From positions 62,001-126,000 of the forward strand of contig JAHAYO010000018.1 in NCBI GenBank assembly GCA_018384595.1: a stretch of DNA of 64,000 nucleotides. The letters are read 5' to 3'. A program made the translations under genes and the position numbers. This DNA is from Thiopseudomonas sp. (GTDB taxonomy: Bacteria > Pseudomonadota > Gammaproteobacteria > Pseudomonadales > Pseudomonadaceae). The notes under the pieces are model-generated. The model made no database searches. It was not told where the DNA came from and saw nothing but the letters and a program-made list of their open reading frames with translations. Below, one piece after another: positions 45,487-56,811 of this stretch (position 1 is the stretch's first letter; each line of letters begins with the position of its first letter).

Positions 45487-46407
45487 GTGAACCAGCAGGT
45501 CAAGCGCAAACGCCGCGCGATCAGCGGCATTCTTATTCTCGATAAACCGTACGGCTTTAGCTCCAACGGCGCACTGCAAAAGGTGCGTTGGCTGCTCAAT
45601 GCAGAAAAGGGCGGCCATACCGGCAGCCTTGATCCGCTGGCCACGGGTGTGTTGCCGTTGTGTTTTGGCGAGGCGACCAAGTTTTCCCGCTATCTGCTGG
45701 ATGCCGACAAAACCTACGAAGCCGACATCCGTCTGGGCGTCACCACCGATACCGCGGATGCCGAAGGGCAGGTGCTGGAAACCCGTCCAGTCACTGTGGA
45801 TGAGGCTGCGGTTGAGGCGGTGTTGCCGCAGTTTCGTGGTGATATTCTGCAGGTGCCCCCCATGTATTCGGCACTGAAAAAAGACGGTCAGCCGCTATAC
45901 AAGCTGGCCCGTGCCGGCGAGGTGGTCGAGCGCAAGGCGCGTCCGGTGCATATTGCCGAGCTAACGCTACTTTCGCTGCAGGACGGCTTGCTGCGTGTGC
46001 GTGTTGCGTGCAGCAAGGGCACCTATATTCGCAGCCTCGCCGAAGACATCGGCGCGGCGCTGGGCTGTGGTGCCCATGTGGCCGGCTTGCGTCGTACGGT
46101 TGCCGGCCCCTTTGATCTGAGCCGCTCAGTCACTTTGGATGCGTTGATTGCCTTGCAGGAAGAGCAGGGTAGTGAGGCGTTGGATTCGCTGTTATTACCA
46201 TCCGACGCTGGCCTTCTGGACTGGCCGCAGGTGCAACTGACCGAGCACAGCAGTTTTTATTGGCAAAACGGCCAGCCGGTGCGAGCGCCAGGTGCACCGC
46301 AGGATGGTCTGCTGCGTGTCTACAATCACCACGACGAATTTATTGGCGTGGCAGAGATGGATGATGACGGACTGGTTGCGCCCAGGCGGCTGGTTAGGTC
46401 ACAATAG
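45487..46407 (+). CDS. truB: tRNA pseudouridine(55) synthase TruB
   Basis: [37 protein letters not shown]. Confidence 0.96.
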   Translation: MNQQVKRKRRAISGILILDKPYGFSSNGALQKVRWLLNAEKGGHTGSLDPLATGVLPLCFGEATKFSRYLLDADKTYEADIRLGVTTDTADAEGQVLETRPVTVDEAAVEAVLPQFRGDILQVPPMYSALKKDGQPLYKLARAGEVVERKARPVHIAELTLLSLQDGLLRVRVACSKGTYIRSLAEDIGAALGCGAHVAGLRRTVAGPFDLSRSVTLDALIALQEEQGSEALDSLLLPSDAGLLDWPQVQLTEHSSFYWQNGQPVRAPGAPQDGLLRVYNHHDEFIGVAEMDDDGLVAPRRLVRSQ

Positions 46408-46535
46408 CCAAGTTTTTCCGGCCCTTTTATGGTCGGTCTGTGGGTGGCTGTCGGCAGGCGCGGTCATTCCATTTCTTAACACGGGATTCGCCCCGCAGGG
46501 CATGCCCGGCCTGTCCACCAGTAAAGGAGCCAGAC

Positions 46536-46805
46536 ATGGCACTTAGCGTTGAAGAAAAAGCCCAGATTGTTAGCGAGTATCAGCAAGCAGCCGGCGACAC
46601 CGGTTCTCCCGAAGTTCAGGTTGCTCTGCTGACCACCAACATCAACAAGCTGCAAGGCCACTTCAAGGAAAACAAAAAAGACCACCACTCCCGTCGTGGT
46701 CTGATCCGCATGGTAAACCAGCGCCGCAAGCTGCTGGACTACCTGAAGAAGAAAGACCTGAGCCGCTACGCCGCTCTGATCGGCCGTCTGGGCCTGCGTC
46801 GCTAA
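46536..46805 (+). CDS. rpsO: 30S ribosomal protein S15
   Basis: [42 protein letters not shown]. Confidence 0.97.
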   Translation: MALSVEEKAQIVSEYQQAAGDTGSPEVQVALLTTNINKLQGHFKENKKDHHSRRGLIRMVNQRRKLLDYLKKKDLSRYAALIGRLGLRR

Positions 46806-46816
46806 GCGATTGCAGC

Positions 46817-46890
46817 TCAATGCGAAAAGCCGGCGTTCTGAATCATTCCGGGGTGTACTACTTCGGATTTCAGACGCCGGCTTTTTGTTT
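46817..46890 (+). terminator. terminator-like long hairpin between rpsO and pnp
   Basis: AAAAGCCGGCGTTCTGAA ... TTTCAGACGCCGGCTTTTT. Confidence 0.75.
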
Positions 46891-46910
46891 TTTAACCCTG
46901 TTACCCGGTG

Positions 46911-46958
46911 GAAGCTCTGACAAGCCTCTGTGTATGAGCGGCAGCTTGTCAGAGTTTC
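46911..46958 (+). promoter_or_regulatory. pnp leader hairpin (candidate RNase III / PNPase autoregulation site)
   Basis: GAAGCTCTGACAAGC ... GCTTGTCAGAGTTTC, 15-bp stem with one G-T wobble. Confidence 0.7.
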
Positions 46959-47039
46959 CATAAAAGAATGCAAACCGGCCCAAATACCTCACGCCGGTCC
47001 AACTGTTCCCCCAGGTAACCCAGAAAGAAGGAAATAACC

Positions 47040-49145
47040 GTGAACCCGGTGATTAAAACATTTCAGTTTGGTCAGTCGACCGTAACCCTGGAAACTGGCC
47101 GCATTGCGCGTCAGGCTTCCGGTGCCGTACTGGTTAAAGTAGATAACGATGTCACTGTGCTGGTGACTGTGGTGGGTGCCAAGCAGGCCGATGCCGGCAA
47201 GGACTTCTTCCCGCTGTCCGTGCACTACCAAGAAAAAACCTATGCCGCCGGTAAAATTCCCGGTGGTTTTTTCAAGCGTGAAGCGCGTCCTTCCGAAAAA
47301 GAGACCCTGACCTCGCGCCTGATCGACCGCCCCATCCGTCCGCTGTTCCCCGACGGCTTCCGCAACGAAGTGCAAGTTATTTGTACTGTTGTTTCCACCA
47401 GCAAAAAAACCGATCCAGATATCGCTGCCATGCTGGGTACCTCCGCTGCGCTGGCCGTGTCCGGTATTCCGTTTAAGGGCCCGATTGGTGCTGCCCGCGT
47501 TGGTTTTCACCCCGAATCCGGCTACCTGCTCAACCCCACCTATGAGCAACTCAAAGCCTCTGCGCTGGACATGGTGGTTGCTGGTACCGAAGACGCAGTG
47601 CTGATGGTTGAATCCGAAGCCAAAGAGCTGACCGAAGACCAGATGCTGGGTGCTGTGCTGTACGCCCACGAAGAATTCCAAGTGGCCATCAACGCCATCA
47701 AAGACTTTGCTGCCCAAGCCGCTAAGCCTACTTGGAACTGGGAAGCCCCAGCCGAAAACACCCAGCTGCTGGATGCCATTCGTAACCAGTTTGGTGCTCA
47801 GGTGTCCGACGCCTACACCATCACCGTCAAGCAAGACCGCTATGCGCGTCTGGGTGAGCTGCGTGATCAGGCGGTTGCCGCGCTGGCCAATGACGAAACC
47901 GGCCCTTGCACCAAAGAAGTCAAGGACGCCTTTGGCGAAATCGAATACCGCACCGTGCGCGAAAATATCGTGTCGGGCAAGCCGCGTATTGATGGTCGTG
48001 ACACTCGCACCGTGCGTCCGCTGAACATCGAAGTTGACGTACTGGACAAAACCCACGGTTCTGCGCTGTTTACCCGTGGCGAAACCCAGGCGCTGGTGGT
48101 CACTACACTGGGCACCACCCGTGACGCCCAGCTGCTGGACACTCTGGAAGGCGAAATGCGCGATCATTTCCTGTTCCACTACAACTTCCCTCCTTACTCC
48201 GTAGGTGAGTGCGGTCGTATGGGCGCTACCGGCCGCCGTGAAATCGGCCACGGTCGTCTGGCCCGTCGCGGTGTGGCGGCGATGCTGCCAAGCGCAGAAG
48301 AGTTCCCGTACACCATCCGCGTGGTGTCCGAGATCACCGAATCCAACGGTTCCAGCTCCATGGCTTCTGTGTGTGGTGCCTCGCTGGCACTGATGGATGC
48401 CGGTGTGCCACTGAAGGCACCGGTAGCCGGTATCGCTATGGGTCTGGTGAAAGAAGGCGACAAGTACGCTGTTCTGACCGATATTCTGGGTGACGAAGAC
48501 CACCTGGGCGACATGGACTTCAAGGTGGCGGGTACTGCCAAAGGCGTTACCGCACTGCAGATGGACATCAAAATCGAGGGTATTACTGAGGAGATCATGG
48601 AAACTGCGCTGGAGCAGGCCCATGCTGCCCGTATCACCATCCTGGACCAGATGAACCAGGTGATTTCTGCGTCACGCAGCGAGCTGAACGCCAACGCGCC
48701 GACCATGCTGGCCATGCGCATTGATGCCGACAAGATTCGCGACGTCATCGGCAAGGGTGGCGCCACCATCCGCGCTATCTGCGAAGAAACCAATGCGTCC
48801 ATCGACATCGAAGACGACGGCTCCATCAAGATTTTTGGTGAAACCAAAGATGCGGCTGAAGCTGCCCGTGAGCGCGTGTTGAGCATCACCGCCGAAGCCG
48901 AGATTGGCAAAATCTACCACGGCAAGGTTGAGCGCATCGTTGACTTTGGTGCCTTCGTCAACATTCTGCCCGGCAAGGATGGTCTGGTGCACATTTCCAT
49001 GATCAGCAACGAGCGCGTGGAAAAAGTCACCGACTACCTCAAAGAAGGCGAGATGATCGACGTCGTGGTACTGGACGTTGACAACCGTGGCCGCATCAAG
49101 CTGTCCATCAAGGACGTAGAAGCTGCCCGCGCCGAACAGGCGTAA
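47040..49145 (+). CDS. pnp: polyribonucleotide nucleotidyltransferase
   Basis: Two RNase PH domains, KH ([17 protein letters not shown]), S1; GTG start. Confidence 0.97.
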   Translation: MNPVIKTFQFGQSTVTLETGRIARQASGAVLVKVDNDVTVLVTVVGAKQADAGKDFFPLSVHYQEKTYAAGKIPGGFFKREARPSEKETLTSRLIDRPIRPLFPDGFRNEVQVICTVVSTSKKTDPDIAAMLGTSAALAVSGIPFKGPIGAARVGFHPESGYLLNPTYEQLKASALDMVVAGTEDAVLMVESEAKELTEDQMLGAVLYAHEEFQVAINAIKDFAAQAAKPTWNWEAPAENTQLLDAIRNQFGAQVSDAYTITVKQDRYARLGELRDQAVAALANDETGPCTKEVKDAFGEIEYRTVRENIVSGKPRIDGRDTRTVRPLNIEVDVLDKTHGSALFTRGETQALVVTTLGTTRDAQLLDTLEGEMRDHFLFHYNFPPYSVGECGRMGATGRREIGHGRLARRGVAAMLPSAEEFPYTIRVVSEITESNGSSSMASVCGASLALMDAGVPLKAPVAGIAMGLVKEGDKYAVLTDILGDEDHLGDMDFKVAGTAKGVTALQMDIKIEGITEEIMETALEQAHAARITILDQMNQVISASRSELNANAPTMLAMRIDADKIRDVIGKGGATIRAICEETNASIDIEDDGSIKIFGETKDAAEAARERVLSITAEAEIGKIYHGKVERIVDFGAFVNILPGKDGLVHISMISNERVEKVTDYLKEGEMIDVVVLDVDNRGRIKLSIKDVEAARAEQA

Positions 49146-49156
49146 GCGCTACCAAC

Positions 49157-49186
49157 AAAAAAGCCACCGCGAGGTGGCTTTTTTTG
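49157..49186 (+). terminator. intrinsic terminator after pnp
   Basis: AAAAAAGCCACCGCGAGGTGGCTTTTTTT. Confidence 0.9.
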
Positions 49187-49196
49187 TGTCCGGTGT

Positions 49197-49508
49197 TTAG
49201 CGGCTGCTGGCAATTTTGACCAGAACGCCGCCTTCAAAGCGCAGGTAGTGGTACATGCCGTTGCGCGGCCCGTACATCCATTCTTCTACTGGCACCTCGC
49301 GGATATTGCCGTAGATGTCGGTGATTTCACGCCAACCGGCTGCGGAGCGGTCTACCGGTTGACCGCAGATGCGGGTGACCTGATAACGGCTGTCGCCCAA
49401 GCTGACCAAGCCGCTGCCGCAGCGCAGGGTGGAGGCCGCATGCACTGGGCTGGCGATAAAACTGGTTAAAAGTAACAGGGCAAGAGCAAGCGGCTGCAGG
49501 GATTTCAT
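49197..49508 (-). CDS. DUF2845 domain secreted protein, copy 1
   Basis: Signal peptide; STLRCGSGLVSLGDSRYQVTRICGQPV...EEWMYGPRNGMYHYLRFEGG. Confidence 0.85.
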   Translation of the reverse strand: MKSLQPLALALLLLTSFIASPVHAASTLRCGSGLVSLGDSRYQVTRICGQPVDRSAAGWREITDIYGNIREVPVEEWMYGPRNGMYHYLRFEGGVLVKIASSR

Positions 49509-49521
49509 AGCAGAACTCCGG

Positions 49522-49812
49522 TTAGGGCTGGCGCAGGGCTTCGATGTGCATCAGCCGGTTGCCTTCAAGGCGCAGAATGTAGCTCATGCCGTTAAACGGG
49601 CCGTATAGCCATTCTTCGATGGGCATTTCGGCGCGTCGGTTGGGGCCGAGGGTGTAGCCGACGCGGTCACGGTAAACCGGCTGACCGCATTTGCGCAGAA
49701 TTTCAAAGCTACGATCCCCAGTGCTAACCAGCTGAGTGCCGCACCTGAGGCTGTCGGCAGCGGCCGGCAGAGCGGGCAGCCAGAGCAGTAAGGCAAGGGT
49801 GACATACTTCAT
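49522..49812 (-). CDS. DUF2845 domain secreted protein, copy 2
   Basis: Signal peptide; DSLRCGTQLVSTGDRSFEILRKCGQPV...EEWLYGPFNGMSYILRLEGN. Confidence 0.85.
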   Translation of the reverse strand: MKYVTLALLLWLPALPAAADSLRCGTQLVSTGDRSFEILRKCGQPVYRDRVGYTLGPNRRAEMPIEEWLYGPFNGMSYILRLEGNRLMHIEALRQP

Positions 49813-52718
49813 AACACATCCAGATGCAGGCGGGTAATAACGATGTTGTTATCTGCTGTGGCTTTTTCATCCACATCCAGCAGATACAGGCGCTCGACAT
49901 CCAAGCCACCCTGTTCGACCAGATAGCTGCGGATGGCCGCCGCCCGTTGTTGCGCCAGCCAACGCAGATACAGCGGCTCAGATGCCATATAGGTTAGCAC
50001 CTGTTGGCGCTGCCAAGCATGGCGTTCGCGGCGTGGCATGGAAGGCATGTCGGCCACCTTACCGGACTGTTGCAGCGCCTGATAAATCTGCGGTAGTAGG
50101 CGATCTTGCAGTTTTTCGGGAACGTCTAGGCTGTAGATATCCGCTGGCAATTGTTTGCCGTGTTCCTGCAGTTGGCGGTACAGCAGTTCTTGATAGCGCC
50201 GGTGCAGCACGCGCCCGGCCAGCGTGGGGCCATCGACAGCTTGTGCACTGGTGCCTTCGATATTCAGTTGCAGCATGGGGCGCTGCTTGAGTGCGTTAGC
50301 CAGGCTGTCAAGCAGGGCGTTGGCTTCAGGGCTGAGCTGTGCCGTGCCGGCGCCGAAGGGGATTTGGCCCAAATCCTTGTTGCCGGCCTTACCAATGGAG
50401 CCCAGCATTTTGAAAGGCGAGGTTGCGGCGCGAGCCACTAGGTTGCGCAGGGTTTGCCAGACAATGGGCATGACGCTGAAGTCAGGGCTGTTGAGGTCAC
50501 CCTTGACCGGAAGGTGAATGCTGATATCGCCCTTGGTGTCTTTGAGCATGGCCACCGCTAGGCGCACGGGCAGATCAACAGCATCGCTGCTGCTGACTTT
50601 TTCGCCCAGTTGCAGTTTTTCCAGCACAACCGTGTTGCTGGCTTCCAGTTGTCCCTTGTTGACTTGATAGTGCAGGGCCAAATTGAGCCGGCCTTTTTTG
50701 ATGCGGTAGCCGGCAAACTTACCGGAATAGGGCGTTAGTGCAGTCAGTTCGATATTTTTAAAGTCGGTGGTGATGTCCAGTTGTTGCATGGGATCAAAGG
50801 GCGTTAGCGAGCCGTGGATGCGCACCGGTGCGTAATTATCCACGGCACCGCTGATGTCCAGTGGCGTGCTGGTGTTTTGGTCGGTGGCTAGGCTGCCGAT
50901 CCGGCCGTTCAACGCCTGGATTGCAGTGGCAAAGTGGGGCTGCAGGCTGTAATCAGCAAAGTTGGCTGAGCCGCTTTCGATCCGTATTTCGCCCAGCGCA
51001 AAGCTAAAGGCGCTGTCGTCATTGGCAGCAGCCGGTTCGCCGGCAGGTGTGGCGGGCAGTATCTGGCTGATGTTGGTGCTTTGATCTTCATTGATAACCA
51101 GTCGGGCATAGGGTTTCACGGCATGGATCTGGCCAATGTCCAGATGGCTATGGCCTTGTTGCTGGGTGAAACGGATGTTGTCTAGGTTGAGTGCTTGCCA
51201 CTTGAGCAGATCACGGTTCTGGAGCGGGTCGCGTATATGCAGCTGCTTGGCCTTGAGACTGCCGCTTAGCTCGGGAATTGGGTTGTGCAGCGTGGCAAAG
51301 CGGGCCTCTAGGTTGGCATCGGCAAATACACTGAGCAGTTCGATGTTGGCATAGGGCTTGATCCAAGCGCGTGCTGGGCGCAGGTCCAAATTAGTGGCTT
51401 GCAGTTTCAGTGTGCTGGCAAGGCTTTGCTGGGCGACCGAAGCGTGCAACCCGATCTGGCCTTGTTCGTCGAGGCGGGTATCCAGGCGGGCTGTTAAAGG
51501 CTGTTCACTACGGCTGTCAAAGCCGTCCACATTTAGATTGAGCGCATGCAGCTTAAGGCGTATCGGCTCCGGTGTATTGTTGAGTGCTAGGTCGAGCGCG
51601 CCGTCTTGCAGCTTGAAGTTAGCCAGCTTGAGGTGCCAAGGAATGTCGGCCAGCCGAAAGGGCGTGCTGGCGGCGGTGCTGACGGTTTGCGCACCGTCGG
51701 TTTTGGCGCTGGGGCTGATGCTGGCCCAGTTGAGTTGGCCCTGTTGATCAATAATCAGCGGTGTCGCCAGTGTGTTGATGCGTAGCTGTTTGGCGGCTAC
51801 CTGTTGTGCGGCAAGGTCAAGGCTGGTCTGTTCAAGTTCTATGGCAGCGGCCTTGAGTAGAGGCTGTTTGGCCGTATCGGCCAGTTCCAGCTGCTGTAAT
51901 TTTACGTCCAGCCCATCGACTTTGAGTTGCAGGGCGTCACCCAGTTGCAGCTGATACTTACCCTGCAGCTGCAGGGTGCCGCTGTTGAGCTGCAAGAGTA
52001 GGTGCTCACGCACGTAGGGCCACCAGCTGACCAGTGCTAGGCGCTCAACACTCAGGTTGCCTTCTAGGCTCAGGTTACCAAGATCAAAGCTGCCGGCGGT
52101 CTTTAGGAGACTGCCGTCAGTGGCAGCCAGTTGTAGCTCAAAGCTGGCCGGTTCTGGCAGGTCAAGGCTGAAATTTTGCAGGTGGATGTCGATCGGGTCG
52201 AACTTAAGGTCGAGCGGCTGCTTGGGGCCAAGGTCGCGGTAATGCACTGAGCCTTGCTCAATACGAACCTGTTGCAGGGTGAGCGGGAAGGGCGGCGACT
52301 GGGTGGTGGGTTGGTTGCTCGTCGGCAGATCAAACAGGTGCAGCAGGTTAAGCTGGCCTTTGGCGTCTAGTTCAATCCGTGCGTAGGGCTGTTGCAGTAC
52401 CACTTCGCTTAGATGAATCCGGCCCTGTAGCAATTGGTTCCAGTCCAGTCGTGTCTGGGCTGCCTGCAGGGCCAGCGTGGGCTGTTCGCCGATCTGTAGC
52501 TGCCATAGGCGCAGCTCAAGGCTTAGCGGGTTAAATTCCAGCCGCTGTAGCTGGGCTGGCTCTTTACTGTAGGTCTGTAACAGCGGGTTGCCGAGATACA
52601 GCCCCAGCGCCGGAATAGCCAAAAAGCCTAGCCACAGATAGCCGAGGCCGGCGATGAGGAGAATCCTGAATGAAAAAGTCAGCAACGTGCGCATGGTGTT
52701 TCCCGTCTGTGGCAACAA
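49809..52718 (-). CDS. DUF748 (AsmA/OmpA-like C-terminal) domain protein
   Basis: 969 aa; KGDISIHLPVKGDLNSPDFSVMPIVWQTLRNLVARAATSPF. Confidence 0.88.
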   Translation of the reverse strand: MLPQTGNTMRTLLTFSFRILLIAGLGYLWLGFLAIPALGLYLGNPLLQTYSKEPAQLQRLEFNPLSLELRLWQLQIGEQPTLALQAAQTRLDWNQLLQGRIHLSEVVLQQPYARIELDAKGQLNLLHLFDLPTSNQPTTQSPPFPLTLQQVRIEQGSVHYRDLGPKQPLDLKFDPIDIHLQNFSLDLPEPASFELQLAATDGSLLKTAGSFDLGNLSLEGNLSVERLALVSWWPYVREHLLLQLNSGTLQLQGKYQLQLGDALQLKVDGLDVKLQQLELADTAKQPLLKAAAIELEQTSLDLAAQQVAAKQLRINTLATPLIIDQQGQLNWASISPSAKTDGAQTVSTAASTPFRLADIPWHLKLANFKLQDGALDLALNNTPEPIRLKLHALNLNVDGFDSRSEQPLTARLDTRLDEQGQIGLHASVAQQSLASTLKLQATNLDLRPARAWIKPYANIELLSVFADANLEARFATLHNPIPELSGSLKAKQLHIRDPLQNRDLLKWQALNLDNIRFTQQQGHSHLDIGQIHAVKPYARLVINEDQSTNISQILPATPAGEPAAANDDSAFSFALGEIRIESGSANFADYSLQPHFATAIQALNGRIGSLATDQNTSTPLDISGAVDNYAPVRIHGSLTPFDPMQQLDITTDFKNIELTALTPYSGKFAGYRIKKGRLNLALHYQVNKGQLEASNTVVLEKLQLGEKVSSSDAVDLPVRLAVAMLKDTKGDISIHLPVKGDLNSPDFSVMPIVWQTLRNLVARAATSPFKMLGSIGKAGNKDLGQIPFGAGTAQLSPEANALLDSLANALKQRPMLQLNIEGTSAQAVDGPTLAGRVLHRRYQELLYRQLQEHGKQLPADIYSLDVPEKLQDRLLPQIYQALQQSGKVADMPSMPRRERHAWQRQQVLTYMASEPLYLRWLAQQRAAAIRSYLVEQGGLDVERLYLLDVDEKATADNNIVITRLHLDVL

Positions 52719-52787
52719 TGCACATTATGCATCAGTCGGGTGCGGGTTGCAGGCTGAAGGCCGGAGGCAGGCTCCGGCCTGCCGTTT

Positions 52788-54443
52788 TTAGGCTTGGCGG
52801 TACAACGCGGCCAGCCCCAGCGTGGATGAATCCAGTCCTGCGCCATCCGAGCTGCCATCCAGCAGCGGATACACCTGATCGCCGAGCTCTTTGCCCAGCT
52901 CCACGCCCCATTGATCGAAGGCGTTGATGCCCCAGATCACGCTCTGCACAAACACCTTGTGCTCATACAGGGCAATCAGTGCACCGAGGCGCTGAGGATC
53001 TAGCTGGGGCAGTACGAGGGTGTTGCTTGGGCGGTTGCCGGGGATGACTTTATGCACGGCTAGGGCTTTGATCTGGGGTTCGCTCAGGCCTTTCTGGCGT
53101 AGTTCGTCTTCGGCACGGGCCAAGGGCTTACCCAGCATCAGCGCTTGGCTTTGCGACAGGCAGTTGGCAAACAGCCACTGCTGATGGTCGGCTACTGGGT
53201 TTTGGCTACGGGCGGCGATGATGAAGTCGGCCGGAACCACCTGGGTACCCTGCAGCAGCAGCTGGTGATAGGCATGCTGGCCGTTGGTGCCGATGTTGCC
53301 CCAGATTACCGGACCACTGGCGTAGGCCAACGGTTGGCCATCGTGGCGCACGCGCTTACCGTTGGATTCCATATCCAGCTGCTGCAGGTAGTCGGGCAGG
53401 CTTTGTAGGTAATTGTCGTAGGCCAGCACGGCATGGCTTTGTGCGCCATGGAAGTTGGCATACCAGATACCGAGCAGGGCCATGATGACTGGCATATTGG
53501 CATTCAACGGCGCATGGAGGGCGTGTTGGTCCATTTGCCAAGCGCCATCGAGCAGCGCGCGAAAATGCGCCATACCGACGCTTAGGGCAATGGGCAAGCC
53601 GATGGCCGACCACATGGAGTAACGTCCACCCACCCAGTCCCACATGGGTAGAATGTTTTCTTCGGCAATGCCGAACGCCACCGCCTTGGATACGTTGCTG
53701 GATACCGCGATAAAGTGGCGGGCCAGATCGGCCTCGCTGCAGCCACTGTCGAGCATCCACTGGCGAGCGGCTTGGGCGTTTTTCAGGGTTTCTAGCGTGC
53801 CGAATGACTTGCTGGAGACAATGAACAGGGTGCGCGCTGGAACGACCTGGCGGCTGATCTGGTGAAACTCGCTGCTGTCGATATTGGCTAAAAAGTGGCA
53901 GCGCAGATGGCCGCTGGCAAAGGGTTGCAGCGCTTCTACGGCCAGCTGCGGGCCGAGAAAGGAGCCGCCGATGCCGATATTGACCACATCGGTGATGGTT
54001 TGGCCGTCAAACCCCGTCCACTGGCCACCCTGTAGTTGGTTGACCAAGTGCTCCATGCGTGCGTGCACCTGATGCACGGCCGCAACAATGTCTTCGCCTT
54101 CAAATATCAGGCTGTCGCTGGCCGGACGGCGCAGGGCGCTGTGCAGTGCCGCACGGTGTTCGGTGGTGTTGATGAGTGCGCCGTCGTACTGAGCTTGGAG
54201 CGCCTGCGGCACGCCGGCCTGTTCGGCGAGCTGGGTCAGTAGCGACAGGGTGGTGCTGTCGATCAGGTTTTTCGAGTAATCCAGTAGCATGTCTTGGTGA
54301 TGGACAGACATGCGCTCAAAGCGCTGCGGGTCGGCGTCGAAGGCCGCCTGCATGCTGTAATACTGCATGGCGGCGCGTTGTTGCAGCAGTGCCTGCCAAG
54401 CGGGGAGGGAAGCTGGGTTCACTGAAGGGTAAGCTTGTTGCAT
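52788..54443 (-). CDS. pgi: glucose-6-phosphate isomerase
   Basis: VVNIGIGGSFLGPQLAVEAL; VGGRYSMWSAIGLPIAL. Confidence 0.97.
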   Translation of the reverse strand: MQQAYPSVNPASLPAWQALLQQRAAMQYYSMQAAFDADPQRFERMSVHHQDMLLDYSKNLIDSTTLSLLTQLAEQAGVPQALQAQYDGALINTTEHRAALHSALRRPASDSLIFEGEDIVAAVHQVHARMEHLVNQLQGGQWTGFDGQTITDVVNIGIGGSFLGPQLAVEALQPFASGHLRCHFLANIDSSEFHQISRQVVPARTLFIVSSKSFGTLETLKNAQAARQWMLDSGCSEADLARHFIAVSSNVSKAVAFGIAEENILPMWDWVGGRYSMWSAIGLPIALSVGMAHFRALLDGAWQMDQHALHAPLNANMPVIMALLGIWYANFHGAQSHAVLAYDNYLQSLPDYLQQLDMESNGKRVRHDGQPLAYASGPVIWGNIGTNGQHAYHQLLLQGTQVVPADFIIAARSQNPVADHQQWLFANCLSQSQALMLGKPLARAEDELRQKGLSEPQIKALAVHKVIPGNRPSNTLVLPQLDPQRLGALIALYEHKVFVQSVIWGINAFDQWGVELGKELGDQVYPLLDGSSDGAGLDSSTLGLAALYRQA

Positions 54444-54666
54444 CCTGATTTCCTTTTGCCGAATTAACAACACCAACCTGCTGGGCAACCGAGCGAAGGT
54501 GCACGGGCCGCTTATTATTAAGGCCATGCTTAAAGATTAGCACTGCATGGCGGTGCAGGGGAAAACAGAACCGGTTTTATTGACCTGTGTAGCAAAAATA
54601 AGGCGTTACCGCTGCCTAAAATGACATCGCCCGGCAAGCCGGGCGATGAGGGAACGCAGAAGCTGT

Positions 54667-55047
54667 TTAGACCAGCTGCACCGGAATGGCGTTGCTGTTG
54701 TGGCTGAGAGAGCCGTCGGCAGCCATGTACAGCAGGCGTGGCTTGTGGGTGTCTAGTTCGTGTTCTTCGTAGTGGCAGTAGGCGCAAATGATCAGCCGAT
54801 CGCCCACTTTGGCCTTGTGTGCAGCCGCACCATTAACGGAAATGATGTGTGAACCCGGTTCGCCACGGATGGCGTAGGTGGTGAAGCGTTCGCCGTTGTC
54901 CACGTTATAAATCTGGATTTGCTCGTATTCACGAATGCCAGACATGTCCAGCCAGTCGCCGTCAATGGCGCACGAGCCTTCGTAGTCCACGACTGCGTGG
55001 GTGGTGATGGCCCGGTGCAGTTTGGCTTTGAGCAGTATGGTTTGCAT
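54667..55047 (-). CDS. panD: aspartate 1-decarboxylase
   Basis: [29 protein letters not shown]. Confidence 0.97.
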   Translation of the reverse strand: MQTILLKAKLHRAITTHAVVDYEGSCAIDGDWLDMSGIREYEQIQIYNVDNGERFTTYAIRGEPGSHIISVNGAAAHKAKVGDRLIICAYCHYEEHELDTHKPRLLYMAADGSLSHNSNAIPVQLV

Positions 55048-55087
55048 CAGTGTATCTACCTCTGGTTTGGTGAAGCGGCCCTGTGGC

Positions 55088-55942
55088 TTAGGGCTTCACG
55101 GCAAATGCGATATTGTCGATCAGGCGTGTGGTGCCCAGAAAGGCAGCCCCCAAAATAACCAGCTCGCTGCTGTCGGCAGTGGCCGGTTGCAAGCTGTCTG
55201 CCTGGCGCAGCTCTATATAGTCGGGACGCATGCCTGCTGCCCGTAGCTGGTTGGCAGCCTCTTGCACAATGGCGTGATAATCACGGCGGCCTTGCTGGAT
55301 ACCGGCAACGCTTTGTTGTAGGCAACGGTACAGAGCCGGTGCCGTTGTGCGCTGCGCGGCGTCAAGATACCCGTTTCGGGAGGATAATGCGAGTCCGTCG
55401 CTACTACGCACAATGGGAGCGCCGACGATTTCAACGGGCATGTTCAGTTCGGCCGTCATCTTGCGAATGACGGCCAGCTGCTGGTAATCCTTTTCGCCAA
55501 ACACGGCCACATCGGGCTGAACCATATTGAACAACTTGGTGACCACCGTGGCCACGCCGTCAAAGTGACCCGGGCGGCTGCCGCCGCACAGCCCTTCGCT
55601 GACATCCGCCACCTGCACCAGCGTTTGGCCCTGCATACCGTGCGGGTACATCTGCTCAACCGTCGGGGTAAACAGCAGCTGGCAGCCGGCTGTTTGCAGG
55701 GCGTGCTGGTCATCGGCCAGGGTGCGTGGGTAGCTGTCCAAGTCTTCATTGGGGCCGAATTGCAGCGGGTTGACGAAGATACTGGCCACCACGAAATTAG
55801 CGTGCTGGCGGGCAGTTTCGATCAAGGACATATGGCCGGCGTGCAGATTGCCCATGGTCGGTACCAGTGCGATGCGCTGACCAGACAGGCGTGCCGCGTT
55901 AATTTGCTCACGCAGGGCGGCAAGGGTAGACACTGTGTTCAT
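55088..55942 (-). CDS. panC: pantothenate synthetase
   Basis: [29 protein letters not shown]. Confidence 0.97.
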   Translation of the reverse strand: MNTVSTLAALREQINAARLSGQRIALVPTMGNLHAGHMSLIETARQHANFVVASIFVNPLQFGPNEDLDSYPRTLADDQHALQTAGCQLLFTPTVEQMYPHGMQGQTLVQVADVSEGLCGGSRPGHFDGVATVVTKLFNMVQPDVAVFGEKDYQQLAVIRKMTAELNMPVEIVGAPIVRSSDGLALSSRNGYLDAAQRTTAPALYRCLQQSVAGIQQGRRDYHAIVQEAANQLRAAGMRPDYIELRQADSLQPATADSSELVILGAAFLGTTRLIDNIAFAVKP

Positions 55943-56739
55943 GTGTTAAATTCATGCTCCGGGGCAGGAAAGCGCTGGTCCTTGACGGCGTTGTGGTAGG
56001 CCGCCATGGCCTCGCCGATGGAGCCGGCGTCCTGCATGAAATTGTGGACGAATTTGGGGGTGAAACCGGTCAGGGACAGGCCCAGCATGTCGTGGAGTAC
56101 CAGTACCTGGCCGTCGGTGGAGGGGCCGGCACCAATGCCAATGACGGGCACGCTGGCTGCGGCGGTAACCTCAGCGGCCAGCGTGCTGGGGACGCATTCC
56201 AGTAGCAGCATGGCAGCGCCGGCCTGTTCCAGCGCCTGCGCATCGGCCTTCAGGCGCTCAGCCGCTTCGGCGTCGCGTCCCTGTACCTTGTAACCGCCAA
56301 ATACATGGACCGATTGCGGCGTCAGCCCCAGATGAATGCAGGCGGGAATGCCGCGTTGTGCCAAGCCGGTAACAGCCTCGCACAGCCAAGCACCGCCTTC
56401 CAGCTTCACCATGTGAGCGCCGGCGCGCATCAGCATGGCGCTTTGGCGATAAATTTCTTCTAGGGTGGCGGTGCCCATAAAAGGCAGGTCGGACACGATC
56501 ATGGCACCCTTATTGCCGCGCTTGACGCAGGCGGTGTGGTAGGCCATGTCTTCGATGGTGACCGGCAACGTGCTGTCTTGGCCCTGCATGACCATGCCCA
56601 GCGAGTCACCGACCAGTAGCATTTCGATGCCGGCTTGGCAGGCAGCGGCGGCAAAGGTGGCGTCGTAGCTGGTCAGCATGCTGATTTTTTCACCGCGGGC
56701 CTTGCAGGCCTGCAGGGTAGTCAGGGTTATGTCCGGCAT
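55939..56739 (-). CDS. panB: 3-methyl-2-oxobutanoate hydroxymethyltransferase
   Basis: [35 protein letters not shown]. Confidence 0.97.
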   Translation of the reverse strand: MPDITLTTLQACKARGEKISMLTSYDATFAAAACQAGIEMLLVGDSLGMVMQGQDSTLPVTIEDMAYHTACVKRGNKGAMIVSDLPFMGTATLEEIYRQSAMLMRAGAHMVKLEGGAWLCEAVTGLAQRGIPACIHLGLTPQSVHVFGGYKVQGRDAEAAERLKADAQALEQAGAAMLLLECVPSTLAAEVTAAASVPVIGIGAGPSTDGQVLVLHDMLGLSLTGFTPKFVHNFMQDAGSIGEAMAAYHNAVKDQRFPAPEHEFNT

Positions 56740-56811
56740 GGAGCTTGGTTCCTCGTTCAGTCGCCTGGGTCGGGCGTAGGTGTCGGTGCAGGGCTGTCCG
56801 GGCCTTGAATA

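Noticed and set aside
46989-48623. 544-aa minus-strand ORF opposite pnp
   Set aside because: Shadow ORF opposite PNPase.
54628-54651. CATCGCCCGGC-aag-CCGGGCGATG hairpin downstream of panD, considered as a terminator
   Set aside because: No adjacent T-run on the minus strand; perfect stem but function unsupported.
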